64,000 bases of DNA. It comes from Sinomonas atrocyanea. GTDB taxonomy: Bacteria; Actinomycetota; Actinomycetes; Actinomycetales; Micrococcaceae. The stretch is taken from NCBI RefSeq assembly GCF_030812675.1, contig NZ_JAUSTE010000013.1, positions 54,118 through 118,117 of the forward strand. The letters run 5' to 3'. The position numbers and the translations under genes were made by a program. Of this stretch, positions 25,645 through 31,854 are shown in pieces. The notes beneath the pieces are model-generated. The model saw only the letters and a program-made list of their open reading frames with translations, did not search any database and was not told the DNA's origin. Positions within the stretch are counted from its first letter, which is position 1. Each line of letters starts with the position of its first letter.

Positions 25645-26199
25645 TCAGGCCTGCTTCGCCGGCCGCGTGGCGCCTGCGAGCCACCTCGAGGCGAGGCCGA
25701 CCATCTCATCGTGGCCCTCGATCATCTCCAACCGCTTCCTGAGTGTTTCCTCCTGCACCAGGCGCTCGTCGAGGAGCGCTCGGACGAAACGGTGGTCCTT
25801 CTCGCGGTTCGCGATGAGCTTCGCCGCGCAGAGGTCGTGAGGCTCAAGGCAGAGGCCAGTTCGGCCCCGGGTGTTGTCGTTCTTGACGCGCACGAGCCTG
25901 TCGTACCAGCCGGCTGGCAGGACTGCGGTCTGGCGGCCCACCCCTTGGATGTAGAAGCCGTGGGTCTGGTGGAACTGTGACGCCTCCCCGATTAGCGCGT
26001 CGAGCGTGGTCGCGAGCGATTCGGCGTCGTCGTCCTCAAGAGGGCAGATGTCCACCTCGTCCGACAACGTGGCTGCATCCGGCAAGCTGTCTTCGTCGTA
26101 GGTGCCCAGGATGGCCTGGCTGCCGATGACGATGACAGCGTCCTGCTGGATGATCTCGGTTGCGGCGCGGATCGCGTGCTCGAGCTGGTCACGCCGCAA
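25645..26199 (-). CDS. DUF6036-like nucleotidyltransferase-fold protein
   Basis: A 184-residue protein. The segment IVIGSQAILGTY resembles the GS entry of nucleotidyltransferase folds, with acidic SDEVDICPLEDDD following, and the later PHDLCAAKLIANREKDHRFV fits the DUF6036/AbiEii-like group. The TTG at 26199 is used because the frame overlaps the end of the upstream HTH gene by 11 bp, implying coupled translation. The pair looks like a toxin-antitoxin or phage-defence module, by inference only. Confidence 0.65.
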   Translation of the reverse strand: MRRDQLEHAIRAATEIIQQDAVIVIGSQAILGTYDEDSLPDAATLSDEVDICPLEDDDAESLATTLDALIGEASQFHQTHGFYIQGVGRQTAVLPAGWYDRLVRVKNDNTRGRTGLCLEPHDLCAAKLIANREKDHRFVRALLDERLVQEETLRKRLEMIEGHDEMVGLASRWLAGATRPAKQA

Positions 26200-26734
26200 G
26201 GGCGACCGCCTTGTGAATGGCGACAAGGCGGTCGGCCTGGCTGACAGCTCCCGCAAACGGCGTCATCTGCCGTAGGTCGATCGCGCGCTCATCGGTGCCG
26301 AGCATCCGCTCGATGAGGGCACTCACATCGCCTCGGACGAGGGACTCCCACTCTTCGACCCAGCCGCGCGCGTACTCGTCGCGCCGCTTTGCCTTCATGC
26401 GGTCCAGGTTCTTCAGAGCCACTTCCAGGACGGGACGGGGGTCCTGCCGGATCCGATCGGCGATGGCTCGGTGGATCTCCCAGGAGACGCGTTGCTCCCT
26501 GCGCCCCATGGCCGGCCTGCGGCGCTTGGCCTTCTCGATCGAGTCCTGAACGACCGAGGGGCTGCATCCGAGCTTCTTGGCGATGTCCCGGATCGAGAGG
26601 CCTTCGGCGTGCAGGCCGAAGATCGCCTCGTGGCGCCGCTCGGCGGCGAAGAGCATTGCGCTGCGGGCGCGCTCCGATTCTTCGGCGTAGCGCTCCTCCT
26701 CGGCCAGGAGGGACTCGATCAGCTCAGTGGACAT
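26189..26734 (-). CDS. Helix-turn-helix protein, partner of the nucleotidyltransferase
   Basis: A 181-residue protein. A coiled N-terminus leads into a helix-turn-helix (GLHAEGLSIRDIAKKLGCSP, SVVQDSIEKAKRR), followed by a helical domain with WEIHRAIADRIRQDPRPVLE. The last codons overlap the downstream nucleotidyltransferase gene. The arrangement, a DNA-binding protein first and a NTase-fold protein second, is that of several toxin-antitoxin and abortive-infection modules. It lies between a serine recombinase and an anti-sigma gene. Confidence 0.65.
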   Translation of the reverse strand: MSTELIESLLAEEERYAEESERARSAMLFAAERRHEAIFGLHAEGLSIRDIAKKLGCSPSVVQDSIEKAKRRRPAMGRREQRVSWEIHRAIADRIRQDPRPVLEVALKNLDRMKAKRRDEYARGWVEEWESLVRGDVSALIERMLGTDERAIDLRQMTPFAGAVSQADRLVAIHKAVALAA

Positions 26735-26828
26735 GTGTGCATGGTAGCCCCCTACAGCCGGTGGTGCACCACGGGCGGCCGAACCGCGTGGCGGGCTCCC
26801 GCCAGGAGGGGCCGTCCGCCTGTGCCGC

Positions 26829-27260
26829 CTACAGGACCAGGGTCCAGACGCTGCCGTCGGGGATCCGCTCGAAGGCCACCGAGCTCAGGAGCCGCTCGAG
26901 GAGGGCGAGCCCGCGTCCCGATTCCGCGTGCAGGTCCGGCATCCCGGGCGACTCGCCGGGGACCGGGGCTGCCTCGGTGCCGTGCTCGAAGATCCGTGCG
27001 CGGAGCTCACCGTCGGCCGATTCCAGCTCGACGGACAGGTATACGGGCACCGTGGCGTCGGCGGCCCGGGCGTGCTCGATGGAATTGGTCACCACCTCGA
27101 TGACTGCGAGCTCGAACGCCATTGCGTCCATTACGCCGATCCCGGGGACCGCCGCCCGCAGGCTGTCCAGCCGCTCGTGCACGGCGTCGATGAGCTCCGG
27201 TCTGGCGGGCCCTTCCACGCACTCCTGTGCCCGCCGGCCGGCGATCACCAGAACCTCCAC
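26829..27260 (-). CDS. RsbW/SpoIIAB-type anti-sigma serine kinase
   Basis: A 143-residue HATPase_c protein. The N box is FELAVIEVVTNSIEHA with the ATP/Mg-binding Asn and the C-terminal G boxes are GRGLALLERLL. RsbW-type proteins bind SigB/SigF factors and are released by anti-anti-sigma partners; none is adjacent here. The start is uncertain: GTG at 27260 is chosen as the first start in the homologous region. It could restrain sigma A and/or B, which is inference. A weak copy of the TetR operator lies upstream. Confidence 0.7.
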   Translation of the reverse strand: MEVLVIAGRRAQECVEGPARPELIDAVHERLDSLRAAVPGIGVMDAMAFELAVIEVVTNSIEHARAADATVPVYLSVELESADGELRARIFEHGTEAAPVPGESPGMPDLHAESGRGLALLERLLSSVAFERIPDGSVWTLVL

Positions 27261-27828
27261 TGAGGCTGTGCGCAGCGCCCGTCGGGTCGGGCACGGTTCC
27301 TCCCATCCCGGCGTGTGCCGGCGCGCCTGCGCGCCCGCAGGATGAGAAGGCTTCCGTTGTGCACCGCGTGGGGCGTATGCGTGTGCCCGGTCGTCCCCAC
27401 GGCGACCCCTGGGACGAATCCCCCAAGGCCGTTGCCCGTGTATCCGGCCAGACCCCTCGAACCCCCAACTTTCATCGAGTCGGTCATCCCCCGAAGCTAG
27501 ATGCAGACAGACGGCTCTGTCCATGTGCGACGTGCACTTTGACCTGAGGCCCCGGCGGCGGGCCCGCTGGCGGACCACTGGAATGCATGGAGTCACTGAG
27601 GCTGAGGTTCCTATCGGCTGCTGCTGGCCGCGTCACGAACAGGAGCGCCCCATCCTCCATTCTCGGACGGCACCATTGCCCACCGCGCGGCCATCACCCC
27701 GCCTGCGGGGCGACAGTCCTGGCCTCGGCCCTGCGCCGTGCGGTGAGCTTCGACACTCAGCGACGCCGTGTGCATCGCGCGGGCGTACTGTTGCGTCGCT
27801 CATCTCTTTGGAAGGAACAGCGCGCCAA
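27261..27828. other. Intergenic; cassette promoter at its end
   Basis: About 570 bp without a convincing ORF. It holds a candidate operator (27507-27520) and, at 27787-27820, TACTGTTGCGTCGCT and GGAAGGAACAGCGCGCC, the promoter and ribosome site of the DUF4193 cassette. Confidence 0.5.
27507..27520. promoter_or_regulatory. Candidate third TetR-type operator
   Basis: ACAGACGGCTCTGT differs from the sigma-gene operator consensus (ACAGAC-N2-GTCTGT) at one position of the right arm. It is single, with no partner 39 bp away. It lies about 250 bp upstream of the RsbW-like gene, so a link is possible but weak. Confidence 0.3.
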
Positions 27829-27905
27829 GTGGCAGCCGATTACGACGAGCTTCGCTCCGATGTGAAGGAATGAGCATCCTCGGCGGCCGGGTGCCCCTCT
27901 ACTAG
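27829..27905 (+). pseudogene. Internally deleted DUF4193/Cys-protein cassette, copy 4
   Basis: The GTG and first 14 codons of DUF4193 (VAADYDELRSDVKE) are kept, followed directly by TGA. From AGC at 27873 the sequence reads SILGGRVPLY then TAG, the very end of the Cys protein (compare GIFGGLVPLP at 16784). About 450 bp, from codon 15 of the first gene to near the end of the second, have been removed cleanly. The promoter is intact. Confidence 0.75.
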
Positions 27906-27930
27906 CTGAAGCCCGCCCGGGGGCTTCAGC
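27905..27930. terminator. Bidirectional hairpin terminator
   Basis: GCTGAAGCCC (27905-27914) and GGGCTTCAGC (27921-27930) form a perfect 10-bp stem with a 6-base loop. It ends both the cassette remnant and the convergent response regulator, whose stop codon lies within the stem. Homologous to 16786-16810. Confidence 0.75.
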
Positions 27931-28585
27931 CGGTCGAGTGTCCGCTGTCGGCCTGGGCCATGTAGACGGCTGCCTGGGTGCGCGTGCCGAGTCCGAGCTT
28001 GCCCAGAATATTGGAGACGTAGTTCTTCACGGTCTTCTCGGTCAGGTGCATCGCTTCGCCGATCTCCCGGTTGGTCATCCCCTGCGCCAAGTGCTGGAGG
28101 ATGCGCTTCTCCTGTGGGGTCAGCCCCTCCATGCGTGGATCCACGAGATCGCCGGCCCCGCCCTCGGCCTGGTGCCGCTCTTCCTCGGTGAAGAGGGTCT
28201 CCCCTGCTGCCGCCCTGCGCACGGATTTGGCGAGGTCCCTGGCGCCGACCTGCTTGAGCACGTAGCCTGCGGCGCCGGCCAGGACCGCGCTGCGGAGGGC
28301 GTCCTTGTCCTCGTGCGCGGTCAGGATCAGGCACGCGATGCTGGGGTCGACAGAGCGCACGTCCCGGCACACCTCGATTCCCGTCCCGTCCCCGAGTCGT
28401 CCGTCCAGGATCGCCACGTCCGGGTGCAGGGCCGGGATCCTCCTGACTGCCTCCCGGGCCGATGCGCTCTCTCCGACGACCCGCATCCCGTCGCCCTCGA
28501 GCAGGTCCTTCAGCCCGATCCTGACCAGCTCGTGGTCGTCGAGGATGAAAACATCCAAGGGCCGTCCGTCTTCTGCATCCTGCAT
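27926..28585 (-). CDS. NarL/DevR-type response regulator
   Basis: A 219-residue regulator with receiver domain (FILDDHELVRIGLKDLLEGD; phospho-acceptor in VAILDGRLGDG; YVLKQV) and LuxR helix-turn-helix (LTPQEKRILQHLAQGMTNRE, KTVKNYVSNILGKLGLGTRT). It belongs to the DevR/DosR-like subgroup. The ATG at 28585 has GGAGG about nine bases upstream; a GTG five codons earlier is possible. It is a close paralogue of the regulator at 58057-58728 and of the remnants at 16.8 and 56.6 kb. No histidine kinase is adjacent. Confidence 0.9.
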   Translation of the reverse strand: MQDAEDGRPLDVFILDDHELVRIGLKDLLEGDGMRVVGESASAREAVRRIPALHPDVAILDGRLGDGTGIEVCRDVRSVDPSIACLILTAHEDKDALRSAVLAGAAGYVLKQVGARDLAKSVRRAAAGETLFTEEERHQAEGGAGDLVDPRMEGLTPQEKRILQHLAQGMTNREIGEAMHLTEKTVKNYVSNILGKLGLGTRTQAAVYMAQADSGHSTG

Positions 28586-28892
28586 GCGACCAGCCTCCAC
28601 GGTCTTCGCCAGGGGCGCGTGCCTGCTGGCCGGCAGAGGGAGGGCAGAAGCGTGAGTGGCGGCCCGCTGCGAGGGACGCCAGGCCCGTGCCTTCCCGCGG
28701 ACCGCTTCTTGATCTAGTGCGCAGCATAGGAGTGCCCCGGGGAGGAAACCCAGCTTTGAGTGCGCCGAAATAGTTTCGCGGCGGTGGTGGAGGCGACCCC
28801 TGAGATCGGGTCAGCCTACGACCCCCGGACTCGAATGGCTCTGACCAAAGCAATGGCGGAGATCGCCGGCCGTTCCTGTCCCACGGGACGGC
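28586..28892. other. Intergenic, no gene seen
   Basis: About 300 bp upstream of the response regulator; it should hold its promoter, but no consensus elements stand out. Confidence 0.4.
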
Positions 28893-29110
28893 CAGGATCT
28901 GTAAGCGGTCACCCCGCCCGGCTGGGGGGTGCCGAGACGGGGTGCCGCGTGCCGGCTTCCCATCCCATCAGGCGGCAGGCCGGCTGATTCCACGGTAGGG
29001 CGGGTCGTCTCCCTGTCCCAGAGGACTTCGGCCCGCGGCACCTTTTGTCGCCGGCCCGGGATGACGAGAGAAGGTGCTTTCCCCGGGCCGCGCAGCGCGG
29101 GCTGTCACTG
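28893..29110. repeat. Intergenic repeat element, copy b
   Basis: Closely similar to 9085-9270 over about 200 bp: AAGCGGTCACCCCGCCCGGC, GGCTTCCCATCCCATCAGGC, CCCAGAGGACTTCGGCCCGC and GGTGCTTTCCCCGGGCCGC. Differences include small insertions, and no reading frame is kept between copies. Confidence 0.65.
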
Positions 29111-29152
29111 TTGGGCCGTCGTATCAGCGCAGCCGGGCTTCGCATCCTCTGC

Positions 29153-29902
29153 TCAACCGCCTACCCGTTCGATCATGTAGCCGGCGCCGCGCACCGTGCG
29201 GACCATCGGAGGCCCGGCGGCATCGAGGCGCCGGCGCAGCGACGAGGCACAGAGTTCGACCTTGTTCCAGTTGACAGAGGTCAGGTCCTCTCCCCACACC
29301 TGCCGGAGGATCTCGGCCTTGCCGACCACCGACCCCGCACTGGCCATCAACAGGGCCAGCAGTGCCGCCTGCCTCTTGGACAGTGCGATGCGGTGGCTGC
29401 CTCGGCGGGCCAGCAGGGAGCCCGGCACGAGCGCCAGGTCGCCAACAATGAGTTCTTCGGGGCAGGTGCCGCCGTCCGGGCGGGGAGCCGGGGCAATGGG
29501 GCCAGCGCTTCGAGCACTGCTGGCGAACCCCCGGCGCATCAGCCAGCTCAGGCGCACGGCCACGTCCTCCGCGGTGAAAGGACCATGCAGGTAATCGTCC
29601 GACGGCGTCGCCGCTCCGCCCACGAAGCTCGCCCCCGCCTCCCGCGAGACCAGGAACAGCGCCGGAACGCCCGGCAGCAGTCGCCTCCACCCTGTCCTGG
29701 CGGAGTCAGTCAACAGCACATCGGGCCGAGGCTCCCCCACTGCGCCGTTCAGCGTATCCACTGTCTCCCACCCGGCGACGGAGAGCTCACGGGCGAGGGC
29801 ACGGGACTGTTCGGGACCGCTGAGCATCACCAGCACCCGTCCACAGAGCGATTCAGACGGGCCGGAGGGAGCCGGAGGGTCGGGAGCTTGGACGAGAGTC
29901 AC
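29153..29902 (-). CDS. OmpR-type winged-helix regulator with degenerate receiver
   Basis: A 249-residue protein. The N-terminal half resembles a receiver domain (VLVMLSGPEQSRALARELS, DVLLTDSA) but lacks the usual acidic pair, so normal phosphorylation is doubtful. The C-terminal half is a clear OmpR/PhoB winged helix (ALSKRQAALLALLMASAGSV, RQVWGEDL, SSLRRRLDAAGPPMVRTVRG, AGYMI). Such orphan regulators often bind DNA independently of a kinase. No kinase gene is nearby. Confidence 0.82.
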   Translation of the reverse strand: MTLVQAPDPPAPSGPSESLCGRVLVMLSGPEQSRALARELSVAGWETVDTLNGAVGEPRPDVLLTDSARTGWRRLLPGVPALFLVSREAGASFVGGAATPSDDYLHGPFTAEDVAVRLSWLMRRGFASSARSAGPIAPAPRPDGGTCPEELIVGDLALVPGSLLARRGSHRIALSKRQAALLALLMASAGSVVGKAEILRQVWGEDLTSVNWNKVELCASSLRRRLDAAGPPMVRTVRGAGYMIERVGG

Positions 29903-30026
29903 CGGTCAAGGGTCCACGGACGTCCTGTGGGGTGAGTGGGCCGAAGCTGTGCGCTTCCTGTCAATCCCGAGCTTGCCGGGGAGGTTCCGGTCCTGCTGGG
30001 TCCGGGAGGAAGCCGGCGTGGCTGCC

Positions 30027-30686
30027 TCAGTCCGTGAAGCGGACCGCCTCCACGACGTCCTCGGCGCGCAGCTCGTGCACGGTGGCCTGCCAGTGGGCCG
30101 CCCGGCCGTACCAGGACGGGTCGAAGATGATCTCCCAAGTCGCCTCGAGCTCGGCCCGCAGCTCGTCCGGCCACGGGTCGAGGTCGTAGGGGTCGAGGCC
30201 GGCGGCGTCCACGCGGGCGTAGAAGTCGTCCTGCAGCGCGTCGATCCTGGCATCGGCCGCCGCGACGTCCTCGCCGGGGAGGTCCCGGTAGCACAGCGAG
30301 GCGTTGAGGACCGAGTGCCAGTCGCCGTAGTGCGAGAGCAGCACCCGCTCGCGCGGGACCCGGCAGGTCAGCAGCACCTGCCCGTCGTAGCCGTGGCAGT
30401 GGTCGATGAGGCCAGCGCGGGGGATCTTCGCCCACAGCCACGCTGCACCGGCACCCGTGGTGGGCAGGCGCCGGCCCATCTGGCGGGTCATCCACGCGTA
30501 CGCCCTGGTGTACTCGCCGTAGGCGAGGGCCGGGTCGGGCACGAGGCGGCCCGTCGAGACGAGCTCCTCGATGGCCTCGGCCGTCTGGACGGTGTGCAGC
30601 AGAAGGACCGGGGCGGTGATGTCGTAGCCGACCCGGCCGGGCGGGACGGCCTCGGCGCGGGGAGCGGTGCGGATCGGGAAGGGCAC
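30027..30686 (-). CDS. DUF3841 family protein
   Basis: A 219-residue protein. It shows the family order: LHTVQTAEAIEELVSTGRLV, then AYAWMTRQMGRRL, RVLLSHYGDWHSVLN and TWEIIFDPSWYG. DUF3841 proteins are of unknown function, distantly like ADP-ribosyl/RES-type folds in some classifications. The GTG at 30686 has no strong ribosome site, so the start may be internal. It stands alone on its strand. Confidence 0.75.
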   Translation of the reverse strand: MPFPIRTAPRAEAVPPGRVGYDITAPVLLLHTVQTAEAIEELVSTGRLVPDPALAYGEYTRAYAWMTRQMGRRLPTTGAGAAWLWAKIPRAGLIDHCHGYDGQVLLTCRVPRERVLLSHYGDWHSVLNASLCYRDLPGEDVAAADARIDALQDDFYARVDAAGLDPYDLDPWPDELRAELEATWEIIFDPSWYGRAAHWQATVHELRAEDVVEAVRFTD

Positions 30687-30753
30687 TGGTACATCATCTG
30701 CGACCCGTCCGACGTCGGAGCGGCCGCCGCACCTCCCCTCGGGCGGCAGGAAG

Positions 30754-31017
30754 CTACGCCTCGACGAGGATCACCAGGGTTTCGGGCAGGACGCCGTCGT
30801 ACTCCATGGCCTCAGCGGCGGCCTTGGACTGCATCGCGGCCTCGAGGGCATGCATGTCGGGCACGTCCATCAGCACCGCCACCTGCGTCGGGTTCTGCGG
30901 GTTGACGAACGTGCGGATGTTGGTGATGCCCAGCGGTCCGAAGAGCTCCTCGCGCTTGGGCGAGGCAAGCCAATGGTCCTTGTCCTTCACATCGTGGTGA
31001 CCGATCACGGTGGGCAT
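30754..31017 (-). CDS. Small ferredoxin-fold (cyclase/ABM-like) hypothetical protein
   Basis: An 87-residue protein: MPTVIGHHDVKDKDHWLASP, FGPLGITNIRTFVNPQNPTQ, then VAVLMDVPDMHALEAAM. The pattern suggests a dimeric alpha/beta-barrel domain. A C-terminal remnant of a paralogue lies at 48033-48120 and a copy of its leader at 31600-31730. No enzyme role can be assigned. Confidence 0.7.
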   Translation of the reverse strand: MPTVIGHHDVKDKDHWLASPKREELFGPLGITNIRTFVNPQNPTQVAVLMDVPDMHALEAAMQSKAAAEAMEYDGVLPETLVILVEA

Positions 31018-31222
31018 GGCGCGTCCTCTCGACAGGGGCCAGCGGCGCGCCGGCCCGCTGCACAGGACAGTATTGGGGCTCCGCACACTGGAGAAGGGTA
31101 TTCGGGCCCGGATCTCGCGCCAGCGTGCACCCGGGCCCGGAACGGGAATGGGAGTCGGCAGCCTCTGGCGCTTGATGCTCGCCGTGCTCCATAGTGTCTG
31201 GCGATGACCTAGGAGGCGTGTC

Positions 31223-31552
31223 ATGAAGTTCCTTGTCTTCTTCGATTTCAAGCCGGAGACCGTGGCGGCGGCGATGCAGCGGCCGAGCGACCGGGCAGCC
31301 GTGGTCGGCAAGCTCTGCGAGGCCGTCGGCGGACGGCTGGAGAGCTACTACTGGATGTTCGGCGAGCACGACGGACTGGTCATCGCTGACCTCCCCGACT
31401 CCTCTGCCGCCGCGGCAGTCAGTCTCGCCGTAACCAGCTCTGGTGCGTTCTCGCGCCTGTAGACGCACGAGTTGATCCCCGCCGACCAAATCCGAAGCAT
31501 CCTGGACCGGGCGAAGACCAGCCAAGCGGCATACACGCCGCCTGGCGCATAG
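31223..31552 (+). pseudogene. GYD-domain protein interrupted by an in-frame TAG
   Basis: The frame begins MKFLVFFDFKPETVAAAMQR and runs through GRLESYYWMFGEHDGLVIAD and VTSSGAFSRL to a TAG at 31460-31462. The same frame then continues THELIPADQIRSILDRAKTS to a TAG at 31550. The continuation is what GYD proteins normally have after GAFSR. A single nonsense change splits an otherwise complete 109-codon gene. AGGAGGCGTGTC precedes the ATG. Readthrough is not excluded. Confidence 0.7.
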
Positions 31553-31599
31553 ACAGCTGCTCACCCCCGACCGCCGATGACCACCGCCCGATCGCGGCG

Positions 31600-31730
31600 G
31601 GTATGGGACTTCTGGGGCCCGAGCGATCACGGTGGGCACGGCGCGTCCTCTCGAGAGGCGCTGGCGGTCCACAGCCCGGTGCGCAGGACGATACTGACGG
31701 TTCCGCGGTCGGCGGAAGGGCATTCGTGCC
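31600..31730 (-). repeat. Decayed copy of the 30754 gene leader
   Basis: CGATCACGGTGGGCACGGCG and CGTCCTCTCGA match 31001-31035 (start codons and leader of the 30754-31017 gene), with the start CAT changed to CAC. Similarity continues with gaps for about 130 bp. The body of the gene is absent. Confidence 0.5.
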
Positions 31731-31854
31731 CGCATCTCTCCGGCTGGCTGTGCCCGGGCGTCGTCGGGCGGCCGGCACGGAGGGCCCCGCCCGCCTGTTC
31801 CGGTCCGGCCTGCGGGGCCTTCCGGGGCACGCTGCCCGGTGGGACGCTGGGGGC

